Source of the DNA: Vandiemenella viatica
Taxonomy: Eukaryota; Arthropoda; Insecta; Orthoptera; Morabidae
Assembly: GCA_031002005.1 (NCBI GenBank)
Contig: JARYHS010006880.1
Location: 18,984 to 82,983, forward strand
Length of the DNA stretch: 64,000 nt
Reading direction: 5' to 3'
In this document: one piece after another, positions 46,895 to 57,332 of the stretch
Position numbering within the stretch: position 1 is the first letter of the stretch
Layout: each line of letters starts with the position of its first letter
The notes under the pieces: model-generated
The model's input: only the letters and a program-made list of their open reading frames with translations
Told to the model about the DNA's origin: nothing
The model's database searches: none
Made by a program: the position numbers and the translations under genes

Positions 46895-49800
46895 TTAATC
46901 TGTATGAGGAAATTCATCATCTTCTTCTGAATACAGGTGCGAATTTAGGCAAGATAAGCCACTACAGTGTTCACACATTGCAGTGCAACTCAGGTTCACT
47001 TTTCTACATCCACAGTATTGTCCGCATCCTTGTTTACAAGAACATGACACTAAGTACAGCAGTTCGTTTGGAGCAAATGGCTTCGAGGTAGGAATTGGTT
47101 TCAATGTTCTTTTGGTACCTCTCATTTCTTTCAGGTTTTCAATTTTCCAACCCCAGTTTGTAGCATCAAGAGTATTACCTAACCATTTTTGAACTTGCAA
47201 AAATATTCTCAGCGAATGTTCACGACATGCCTCAAACGTTGGAGGTAATGTTGCTAGATGAAAATTTGATCTAAGGGAACTTTTCTTTGTTACTGTCAAG
47301 AACTTGTAGTAACGGGCTTCATTCAGATTTGAATATTTCTCTAACCCATAAAAACATAAAAAAAATTTCTCACCAGCAATCAAAAGGTCCTCTCTTGTTG
47401 TAGAATCATCCAAAAACTTCCTCGCTGTATTCTGCATATCAGGTTTCGATCTGAGCAATTCTATCGCTTTTAATTTGCCCATTCCATACATGCTGGATGT
47501 GGTATCACATCCGGTCATAGCGTGACAAAACAGAAGTAACTGACGTTGATCTCCAAACTATTCTATGAGAGTGGCGATTCTGTAGTACACTGTTCATGGA
47601 ACTGCACCCCCTATCTCTTTACAGAAGTATATACAAGTACTTTCAGGAGCCAGTGCCGTAAGTAATACTATTAAGTCGGTATCGGTTCCAACGACAAATA
47701 CCTTACAGTCACTTCTCTGCTGTTGAATTGCTGTCATAACAATGTGCACATCAGCATCATCTTCCGCTGTAACAACTTGTAGTCCTCGTTTTCTGAATTC
47801 AGATGCCAAAGCTAGTACCAGTTTTCTCTTGTTACTAGTATTTCCAAAAAATTCCTCTTTTCCAGTAACACAAATTGTGTTTTCATCAAATACTATGTCA
47901 GGTGAAGATCTTTTGGCTGCTCTTCTGTTTTGCTCTTCATTTTTCGTTGTTGGCTCGTCTGGATAGCCATCAAATACTACAATTGAATTAGATCCATATT
48001 TATTTACAACATATGTACAGTAAGTTTCTAAGATGACGCCATAGGAACAATGTCTTGGCCACGCTACTTTGTGTAGAAGAAATCCCCCGTCCAAAACATA
48101 AGTTGCACCATTTTGGTCCGTTACGTCGATGACACCTTCTTCAAATACCTTTATCAGTGACGATTTTGTTCTTTTTCGTAAGGATACATCATCAAACAAA
48201 GCAGGTGGTCGAGGAGCCAGTTCGAATTCCAAGTAAGTCTTCAATTTTCCGGGACTGTCGCACACACATAAAATAAGGTTAAAAAGTTGTTGGGAGTTCA
48301 CACAAACTTCTTTTGATCGTACCAATGCTGACTTCTGCACTGCTTGAGTCTTAACCATATCCTTCCTGTGAAGTTTAATATCATGGAAGTTAGTTCCCTT
48401 CATTTTGGCTATGGCTGAGAGACCGACATCATAAGCTTCATCGCAGTTTATTGAGTCATCACACACGAATCCAGATGTTAATGAAACTAATTCACCTGAT
48501 AGTTTTGTAAAAGGATTGTGTGTTTGGAACTATGTTGTAAATGTTTGCAGGTCCGACAAATCTCTTTCGCGTCTAGATACGCGAAGTTCAACATGCTGCT
48601 CATTGTACTGAATTGATGTCCCAAAATAAGCTTCCACAGCATCATGAATTTTTAAGAAAAATTGTGTTCCGAGGACCCATTTCGATAGAGTGCTGTCGGT
48701 TATGCCTCGTCCATGAGTTAGGCCCCCAACGGATTTCATGGGACGCATCAAACCCTGTTCGATGCACATGTCAGTCCACGTCCCAGACCAGTATTTCCCC
48801 GTTCTTCTTACAGTGAAATGTTCTTTAAAGAGACCAAATTCTAGTGGAGATAGTTTAGAGCCAAGTTTAGTCATTTCTTGTGCATAAAGATGTGCGGATT
48901 TAGCATATGGCAGATGGCCTGCAGCGTGAAAGTATGGGAGCATTTCAATTGTAGTACTTAAATGGAGGTCCCAATTACCGGATCTTTCTGCGTAAATAAA
49001 CATCATTATGAGGTCAATGCATTTAAGAAGATTTATCCAAAGCTTAGTTGTTCTGCTGAGCGTTTTCACATTATTTAAACACTCATTAAATTGATTCAAT
49101 GCTGCCTTTACAGTTGGATCTTCGAGAATTTCAGCTTCAATGCGTTTATTTTCAAGGAGCTGCTTAGAAAATGCCTCAAGAGTTGTAAGGGATTCTTTAA
49201 TCTCGGGAAACTGATCTTTCATGACATTTATAAGAGCGCAAGCAGTAAGATTATATGCACGTACACACCTTGCATATGCATGACCGTTCAGCATGTGACT
49301 TGCAGTATTTTTTCCGTAAACCGTTGCCCATAATTCTTCCAAGCCACTGCCCTCCATTATCTTACCAACAGAACCAAAAAACGACATCAACAGATGAAAT
49401 CCGCCTAACCTTAAAGTGATTTTTGAAACCTCTGATCCAGGATTTGCTGATGCCACAATTTCAGACGCCTTTAAGTACAAGGGTTGATCAAATGTAATTA
49501 TACAATTGCGATTTTGTGTCTTACATTCATCTGCGGCGTAGCTAATAGCTGAATATATCGTGGAGGGATTACTTGGGTCCATATTTACAAATGGAACTCC
49601 AATATGTAGGTAGCTTCGCATTTTTCTTTGGTTCTCATTGCCGATGTCATGTATGCTTGGCTGTATGCTTGATGTGGCTAGCCACATCACATTGATTGGT
49701 AACATCGCGTTCATCGTTTTGCATTCGATTCCTATGTCCTTTTTCATATCATCAATATCCTCGATTATTGTTTTTCAGAGACCACTCCGGTTTTTTATTT

Positions 49801-51256
49801 TTGCATAGGAAAGAATAAGAAAAGTTTCGGGAACAAATGTTCCTGACGCGATTCTTTCTACCTCCACTTGTGTCTCAACACTCGTACTTGGCGTAATACA
49901 CTTTATTCCCCTCATTGCGTGGAAGGTATTTAAACCGTCCAACGTGCGTACATTGACATCTGCATTGTCAAATACATATTGTATGAATGCTTCATCACTT
50001 ATTTTTGGTGAACCTGATTTAATAAGTGAATTCATATATTGATTAACTTCATTATATGAAACACAGACACCCATTGATGTAAGGACATCAATGAGGTGTT
50101 TAGAACCATAAAGCCTATGAAGTGTTAGTCCTATTCCAGTTTGGACAGGGGACAAAAATGACCTAGGTCTTACTGCAGAAATTATGGCATGATTTATAAC
50201 AGTAAACTTTCGCTCTGTTTTACGCCCATCCCCTGTCTTCTTCTTTGTAACCCTACTTGTGAAACTTTTCAAACTTTCTGGAACTAGATTATCACCTCCA
50301 GCTCTGATCTCATCTAAAGTTGGATATGTTTGATTGTTGTATGTCATTTTTTGAATGTCTTCTCTTATAATATCTGCGGCAGCCCGCACTATTCACAAAC
50401 GTTCTGTCATATGATGCGAGTCTCTTTCTTTATACCATTGGTCAACAAGTTTGTGTGCATAATCAGACAAACATAATACATTCTTTCTCCCACTTATATT
50501 TGAAATAAATAAGCGGTCCTTGAAATGTTCTTTTAGCAGATTTTTCAGGTGACGATCTGAATATGTTTCCTGTAAACAAGAAATCTGTTTTAGAAGGTCT
50601 TGCAGTTCCTTTAACGTAAACTGGCATTCATCACTTTCCTCTATATGTTTGCACAATTTGTAAAATGATTCTTTTAGCTGTGTCTGATGACTACTAGCAA
50701 ACGTATGAGTTGGTTTGGATGTACAAAAATCCCTGTAGCAATATTTATGATATCTTGCTTCAGGTGCCACAAGATCACTGACGCTGAGAAGTCTGGTCTT
50801 AACCCTTTCTCCCCACTGATCTTCCCGTTCATCACACCTTTTTAGAATGTTTTCTCTTATGTCTATCGTTGTTACCACATGTATTGGTTTTCTACGTTGC
50901 GAAGGGGATTTTGTATCCGTCTTAGCATTTTTTCCACACAGAAAACAGTCACTTTTAAAATCAAATCGCTCTTCGGTACTTCTTAAAACAATTGGTGGCA
51001 ATGATGAGGTTGAAGGTAAATTTATATTGGGTGTCTCCGATTTTCTGATAGTTGCTAAAACTGTTGTCGGCCATGTATAGTTTAGTCTACACTTTTTGTG
51101 GACGGTTATCTTTTGTTGATATTTTAACTTTTCACTTAATCCATCATTGAGTCTTAAACTGGTTTCAATAATAGTTTTTAGCCCCTTCTCAACCACTACA
51201 GTATCTCTTTCTAATTGTTCCCCACAAAAAACACAAGAATATTTTAACGTGTCCAT
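46895..51256 (-). pseudogene. Transposase-FEN1-like nuclease-CXC polyprotein of Academ-like element
   Basis: One frame of 1,454 codons runs from ATG 51256 to the stop at 46895, broken only by in-frame TGA at 50393, 49775 and 47594 and TAG at 48530 and 47558; I see no frameshift. Order: two zinc modules of the form CxxC...HxxC (CVFCGEQL/HKKCRLNY and CFLCGKN/HKYCYRDF). Next comes an RNase H-like transposase candidate with Asp in VFDNADVNVRTLDG (near 49960), Asp in ITFDQPLYLKA (near 49490), then RLGGFH and MEGSGLEELW as the possible Glu site. Then comes a FEN1/XPG-like nuclease with YVLDGGFL, VVFDGYPDEP, TAEDDADVHIV and VVGTDTDLIVLL, and a helix-hairpin-helix region TGCDTTSSMYGMGKLKA. Nine clustered cysteines (CSCKQGCGQYCGC onward) end the protein. 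The nuclease parallels are strong; the DDE residues are inferred. Confidence 0.82.
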
Positions 51257-51967
51257 TATAACGAAGATATCAAATTAATTAAAATTTAAAACTATCTAAG
51301 AATAACAGAATTAAAACTCATTGTGCAACCTCCTTAGTTCATACTTTAACGACACAATTTTCGATTTAACTAAAGTAACCATTGTCTTTCTGGATTTTAA
51401 AATTATTAGTCTAGTAACTTACTCTGTATTGCTAGTTCTTGAAAACACAGTAGAGTCCTAATTTATTAAAACGTTACAGTATAACCACTGTCTTACTTAT
51501 TTACAATGTCACACACAAAACACTAAAATACAAAAGATAAAATCGAAATTCACCGGACGAACTCACTTGACGCACTGCCAAACTGAACTGACACTTTGTT
51601 TATGTCTACGTAGAGTCTAGGAGAGATCCCGCGCCTCGCCAGTGGTGCCAACTTCATAGTTTCGTCATTACGGCTCCAACAATTACTTTAAAGCTTCAGT
51701 TAAGTAGTATTCTTGGTGATCGTTATTACTTAAATTTGAATTTTGTTGAACGTGCTGTTTTATAAAATGTGTATGGAAGTGGTGGGATGTACTTAAAATG
51801 TATGCTAAAAGTAATGAAATATAGGGGCTAATAAAGATTTTCTTACATTAGCAACTATCCCTGACACGTTAGATCAAACGAACGCTGTTAAATGCATTAA
51901 AATTATTTCTGGAAATTATAGCACCTTCATTCTTCCTCTTACACAACGGGCGCGGCCGGCTCACTCT
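51257..51967 (-). other. Leader region of the Academ-like gene
   Basis: AT-rich DNA between the transposase ATG and the right TIR. No TATA box in a convincing place and no intron signal were identified. Confidence 0.4.
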
Positions 51968-52504
51968 GCCCGCCGACTCCCGGGCGCACACGCGCTCAAA
52001 ACCCAGCTACTGTTTTCTATGTTAATAGTAGAGTAATACACATAACTGTATATGTTTATACACCGATGTACTCAGGAATATATGAGCTACAACTTTCATT
52101 CGAGCATTTTTTCATTTGGTGACGAATAAAAATATGGTTTTGCAAAAACGTAGATAGGTGGCAAAAAAATATTGTTTTTTTTTTTTTACAACATTTCGTT
52201 AATTTACGGGAAAACTGCTGCACATATCATAATTTATGTTATTATAAAAGTTGTAGAATATTTATCAGGGAATAAAACTGTAAGTAATATAACCTTAATA
52301 AACTTTTGGTTAAAAAGTTATATGCGATTGCGTAAAACTCTACATTTTAAACTTAAAGGGGGGGTAGGGGGGAAGCTCCATTGGAATTTTCGGGGACTTT
52401 TGAAAAAATGTCTCTCTAATAGTGATCTACTACTGGGAGAAAATTCAGCTTTACCAGAGAAAGTTCCGACATTCACTGTTTTTGGCCCTTTATTGACTGG
52501 GCTA
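51968..52504. repeat. Right TIR of the Academ-like element
   Basis: Inverse copy of 45867-46384. It has a longer A/T run near 52174-52187 and a few extra bases close to the outer end (GGGCTA against TA). Confidence 0.85.
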
Positions 52505-53905
52505 ATATTGAGGGTTAACTTCTCCAGCTGCGGGGTTGTCTCTAGTGACAATGCAATCACGGTAGAACTTGTCTCCGAGTATTACAATGTAATCAATGTC
52601 GCTTTTAGTCCATTGGCTAGGTTCGAAAGTACAGAATGCGACACTTGCTATTGCAGCTATGGCAGTACATTGCTTGCCGCGAGATTCTAAATTAAATCTT
52701 GAATCAGCTTGATGAAATGATCCGTGTAATATGGCAACGTTTTCATTCACATCTACGTAATTGTTTCGAGGAGTAGATGGTAACTCTGTGGACTCACTGT
52801 CATTTATAGGCTCTTCAGCAATCTGAATTTTGTCTGAAATGTCAACAACGTTCTGAAAATGGGGTCTGACATCTCTGTAGAGTACATTGTTAGATATCAA
52901 CCAAGATAGAGCACCACGCAATCTCTTTACATCCACAACAAACTCGTGATAGCGTTGCAGATTTTCGAGATTTTCCACAACCAAGACAAGCCAATTTTGG
53001 TTTGGCTCAAGTGGCAGTTGTTCAGCTACTTCAACAACATCTTTTGCGAACAAAACTACCTGTCCCTTACACCAATCTTGACAGAAACGATTTTGTAGCT
53101 TCATTATTTTCAAAAACGGTACAACTCGGCACAAAAAACGTTCTTCAAGTTTAGTCAAATTCGATAACTCTTGAGGTATAGTAGCGACTGTCATATTATT
53201 CCAAAAGGCAGTCGGCGGAATTTTGCGTTTTCTGATATTATTTTGACATCGGTAACATGTTGTAATAATACCTAAAGAAATAAGTTCTTTGGGTAATAAT
53301 GAACTGTACATTTGAGTTTGTAAGTTGCAACGCTGTTGTGGATATAACGCTTTGTTACAAACGGTGCATGGAACGTCTGCGAAAATATTAATCGCCTTTT
53401 CAAAATCATTTTTTGTAGATATGTCCCTGCGATTGTGATTCGCTTGTCGCATAACTTCTGAACGATTCAATCTGGATACAGCTGATTCGTTTGATAATCG
53501 TTTGTTTACCAAGCCGAGGTGATGAGAACGTTGCTCTTCGGTTTCTTTTGACAAACGTTCGTGTATCAAGCCGAGGCGGTGAGAACGTTGCTCTTCGGTT
53601 TCGTTTGACAAATGTTCGTGTATCAAGCCGAGTCGATGAGATCGTTGCTCTTCGGTTTCATTAGACAAACGCTCAAGTATCAAGCCAAGTCGATTAAAAT
53701 GATTTTCTGAAGTTTCATTATGTCGGATAAATTTTTTATATGCTCGCATTTGCGAAAGTCTATGCGCATGATGTTCATCACTTTCTCTTGAAATATTGTT
53801 TGCATTTATTTCCCTATTTATTCTTAAACGGTCATACCTTTTGTCACTTGTTTCGCCTACACGGTGCTGTCTCATTCGTGCAGCGTTTTTGGAAGGCCTA
53901 CCCAT
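52502..53905 (-). pseudogene. Helitron protein, N-terminal part
   Basis: The 467-residue frame begins MGRPSKNAARMRQHR. It contains four to five tandem 22-residue repeats (pattern RLGLIHERLSNETEEQRSH) between about residues 70 and 150, then a DUF6570-type region with CTVCNKALYPQQRC, CYRCQNNIRKR and PTAFWNNM. It ends in the first half of a cysteine-protease-like domain of the C76/OTU-like style, with the probable nucleophile in SRGKQCTAIA near 52655-52685. The Academ-like element interrupts directly after VNPQY; the His half of the domain is at 45660-45590. This half carries no internal stop. Several Helitrons carry such protease-like domains ahead of Rep. Confidence 0.85.
53480..53710 (-). repeat. 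66-bp in-frame repeats of the Helitron N-terminus
   Basis: Units with GTTGCTCTTCGGTTTC (plus strand) at about 53530, 53588 and 53645, plus flanking diverged units, code for 22-residue repeats in phase with the protein. Copy number probably varies among Helitron copies. Confidence 0.8.
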
Positions 53906-53939
53906 CTTTAAAACACAAAAAATATAATATCACTAAAAA

Positions 53940-54128
53940 TTTGAAAATAAAATAATTTTTACAAAAAATAAAAATAAAATAAAACCGCCTTCAAATAAAT
54001 GCTTTCACTAAAAAATTTAAAATAACTTTATACCTAGTTTACAACAAATTAAATCTAAATGAAAGATATTTTATGTTACTGTTATTGGAAATTTGACATT
54101 AATCAGTTATTTTTGGAGTCGGTGCCAG
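53940..54128 (-). repeat. Helitron 5' end, copy 1
   Basis: Minus-strand TCTGGCACCGACTCC, CTGATTAATGTCAAATTTCC and the following AT-rich leader up to GAAGGCGGTTTTATTTT lie just upstream of the Helitron gene. An inverted near-copy is at 59958-60140. Confidence 0.75.
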
Positions 54129-54499
54129 ACAAAGCAAAAAAAAAGAGAGAGAGAAAGACAGCAATTAGGATCTGAGATACCCGTTTAAAAGTTCTGGACA
54201 AGTGGCCAGAACATAATCGATTACTTACATATAATATTTAAACCATGATCTCATTCATACTACAACCTCTGCATGCACCTCCTCGGAAGTACTTACTCAG
54301 CCTGAAGCATATTACGAACATCTCGTAATAGAGTGGAATACCTGTGCAATCGTATTTCGCCAAATTTAGAATCTAATCACTATTAGCATAGCGTTTAGCG
54401 CATGAAGAAGCCTGCCAGTCGACAATGTAATGCCAGATATATGCCTCAACCGTCAACTAGGCCGAACGAAAGACTACAACACCGTCTGATTTGTAATCG
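54129..54499. other. No gene recognised
   Basis: Mixed sequence between the Helitron 5' end and the LINE 3' region, with a GA-rich patch at 54149-54163. Confidence 0.45.
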
Positions 54500-54610
54500 T
54501 AGTCAGTAGATACTTGGCTGTCCGGGTCGTCGTCGTCCAGAGCATTTACTGCTTTATCTTCTTAAGCAGTTTATTGCGAAGGGTTTGTCTGTTGACACTT
54601 CCTTCAAACG

Positions 54611-57330
54611 TTAAAAGGTCAGTTCCATTACTTTTGATGTGTCTTTTGGTTTGCTCGGATCTATTTTTAGTTTTATGTCAATATAGACAGCGGTCTCTTG
54701 TGCTTGTCGTACAATGTGTAGTATTGCCCTAAGTTGGAAAATTAAGGGATTGTTTGAGTTTCTGGATGCTCGGTAAAAAGATCTTGTTATCTGTGCGATT
54801 CTTTCTTCGAGCATCGGAATACCTGCGGCTTCGTGCAGGTCAGCTGTGGGAAACCGGAGAGGCACATATAGTGCTCGCCGAAGCGCACGATTCTGCATGG
54901 TCTGCAGCCTTTTTATCGCGGACCTGGAGGCGTAGCCCCATACGGGACAAGCGTACTCAATTACCGGTCTTATCAGGCTGCAATATACGCTCACTCCGGT
55001 ATTGGCTGCCAGTGCACTGTCCGTATTTAAAATAGGGTACAGCTTCCTCAGCCTCGTTGCAGCTTTGAGTCGGGTCTCCTCAATGTGACGCTTCCATGTG
55101 AGCCTGGAGTCAAGCGTCACACCAAGGTATTTTACAGTGGTTGACCACTCGATGTCCTCTCCGTGAAGTCGTAGTTTTGTTGTCTGGTTCCGCTGGCGAT
55201 CACGTTTCCCCAGACGTCTGGTCAGCATTATTGCTTGGGTCTTGGTCGAGTTTATGGTAATCCTCCACCGCCTGGCCCAGGCTTCCGTTTGTTGAAGTAC
55301 TTGTTGTAGACGGCGAATGGCAGCAGCTTTACATCTATGCGCGGTGAAGTTGGCCGTGTCATTCGCGTATAGGGCTGTGCGAACCGTTGCTGGAGCAGGG
55401 ATGTCGGCAGTATACAGGTTGTACAGTACCGGCCCTAGTACTGACCCTTGCGGCACACTTGCATTGATTGGGCGGCGAGAAGATAGATCATTACCAACTC
55501 TCACTCTGAAGGATCTTCCAGTGATGTAACTCCTTATTAGCTTCACAAGCGGGCCGAGGAGTCCCTGGTTCTAAAGCTTATAAAGTAATCCGCTGTGCCA
55601 AACGAAGTCAAATGCTCGTGCCACATCTAGTAGAACTAGCGGACAGTAGCTCCGGTGGTTGAATGCGGTGGTGGCGCGCTCGACTATGCGCATGATCTGC
55701 TGGGTGGCGGAGTGACCCCTCTGGAAACCAAACTGGAACTCCGAGATGATGTTCTCTCTGCGGATGTGTTCTTCCATCTTCTTGAGAAGGAGCCTCTCAA
55801 AGACCTTGCTTAGTGATGGGAGGAGGCTTATGGGCCTGTAGTTTTGGGGGAAAGTGCCGTTCTTCCCTGGCTTCTGTACTCCGATAACCGTTGCCTGCTT
55901 CCAGCATCGGGGGTAGTGTTGAGTGCGTAATATACAGTTGAACAGCTCGGTTATGCGTTCTATTGCTGGAGCTGGAAGGATTTTCAGCAGCCTATTTCCC
56001 AGGTTATCATTCCAGGTGCCTTTTTGATGTTTAATCTGGAGATGATTCGGCGAACTTCTTCTGCAGAGACCTCGTCGATCTGGTAGCCGTCATCATCAGC
56101 GGCGAGGAAGCGCCGCAGTCTTCTGCGGATATCCGCAGATTCTTCCTCGTCGTCGTCCTGCGCAGGCCGAAACTGTTTCTCAAAGTGGTCGGCGAGGGCA
56201 TTGGCATTGTCTTTGTCGCTTAAGACTAGTCCCCTTCCGCCATGTAGCGGGGGCATTCTTGTGCGCTTCTTGGTGAACCGGCGGGTCTCCACCCACAGAT
56301 TACCGTCGGTGACGTTCAGCGACGCCAGGCGAGCGGCCCATTCTCTGTTGCGGTGTTCCTGGAGACTCACCTTCAGCTCGCGCTGCAGGCGATTTAGGAG
56401 GCGCCTGGTGTTGGGCTGTCTCGTAAGCCTCCACTCCTTAGCCACTCTGTTCTTGTGTCTAATCTGAGCCAACAGATTTGGCGGTAATTGACGTGACTGT
56501 TGTCTTGTCGCGGGAGGAGGCGTCGCAGAGTTCGCTGCGTCAAGGATGACAGATGAGACCTGTTTTATAGCCGCCTCAATTTGCCTCTCGTCCAGTGGGC
56601 GCAGGCGCTGGATGGATTCTGAGACTTCTTCGCGGAACCGTTCCCAGTTTGTACGGTTATAATTAAATTCATTTGGAACAATTCGTCTCCATGATCCAAC
56701 GTCGATGCTCATCATGACTGGAGAGTGGTCTGATGAGAGCCTGTTCATGGTGGTTGCTGAGACGAATCCAGCGATGCCTCGGGTGATTACTATGTCAAGG
56801 ACATCAGGGCGGCTGCCACTCCAGGGGAGGTGGGTCGGCTCGTCCTGGCCCCAGACCTGGAGATTGTTCCTGGTACTCATTCTGTATAGCTGGTTTCCCG
56901 CTGGATTGCTGACTCTTGACTTCCATGCAGGATGTTTTGCATTGAATTCGCCTCCAATGATGAGCTTACCCCTAAGGGTGAGCAGCTGGCGGATATCATC
57001 TTCAATTGGTGCTCTTCGTGGCGGTCTGTATGACCGGTCCCGATGTGGTTGCCATTTCGATTGCTGTTGCTTCGATTATTTGCAGTGGTGGAGTGTGTAC
57101 CGTGTGGTGAGGGATGCCTCTTTTAATGTATATGTCCACTCCTCCTCCCGCAGTGGGTCTGTCATGACGGTAGCACAGGTAGTTGGCTACCGTTGCTCTA
57201 AAATCAGGTTTTAAGTGAGTTTCGGCTACTAGACATATGTCTACGTTCTCTTCCCGTAGGAATTGCCGAAACTCACCGAGTTGTTGGAAAATGCCGTCGG
57301 CATACCATATTCATATTGATATGCCATCTA
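54611..57330 (-). pseudogene. LINE ORF2: endonuclease and reverse transcriptase
   Basis: The endonuclease runs from about 57330 to 56700, with EENVDICLVAETHLK near 57235, GGEFNAKHPAW near 56935 (Glu where GGDFN is usual) and LSSDHSPV near 56720. A linker (56700-56010) follows, then the reverse transcriptase: PGKNGTFPQNYRPISLL near 55850, FGFQRGHSATQQIMR near 55715, LLDVARAFDFVWH near 55620, VPQGSVLGPVLYNLY near 55440, and LYANDTANF near 55360, where the catalytic ADD reads AND. The tail has WKRHIEETRLKA and VIEYACPVWGYAS. A frameshift near 56010 and a TAG near 55574 break it. The enzyme would nick the target and prime cDNA synthesis; with the AND change it is not expected to work. Confidence 0.9.
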
Positions 57331-57332
57331 TG

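Larger units (their letters stand above)
45867..52504 (-). mobile_element. Academ-like DNA transposon with long TIRs
   Basis: Terminal inverted repeats of about 520 bp (45867-46384 and 51968-52504) start TAGTCAATAAAGG on the left and, on the complement, TAGCCCAGTCAATAAAGG on the right. The likeliest target duplication is ATA (45864-45866 and 52505-52507); a longer 9-bp reading with one deletion (GCTAGATAT/GCTAATAT) is also possible. Removing the unit rejoins the Helitron protease-like domain in phase. The TIRs have diverged visibly, by roughly a fifth at a guess. The encoded combination of transposase, XPG/FEN1-type nuclease and cysteine-rich finger, with a 3-bp duplication, agrees with what I recall of the Academ superfamily. 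The assignment needs a database comparison. Confidence 0.75.
41612..54128 (-). mobile_element. Helitron (rolling-circle transposon), interrupted
   Basis: A split Rep/helicase gene occupies the minus strand. Outward of it, GGCACCGACTCC on the minus strand at the 5' side (54116-54127) and its inverse relative GACACCGACTC (41619-41629) at the 3' side mark probable termini. Both are followed inward by AAAAATAA, so the ends are short inverted repeats, as described for Helitron2-type elements. Without the 6.6-kb Academ-like insertion the element is about 5.9 kb, typical for autonomous Helitrons. Exact termini and insertion site are inferred. Confidence 0.65.
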
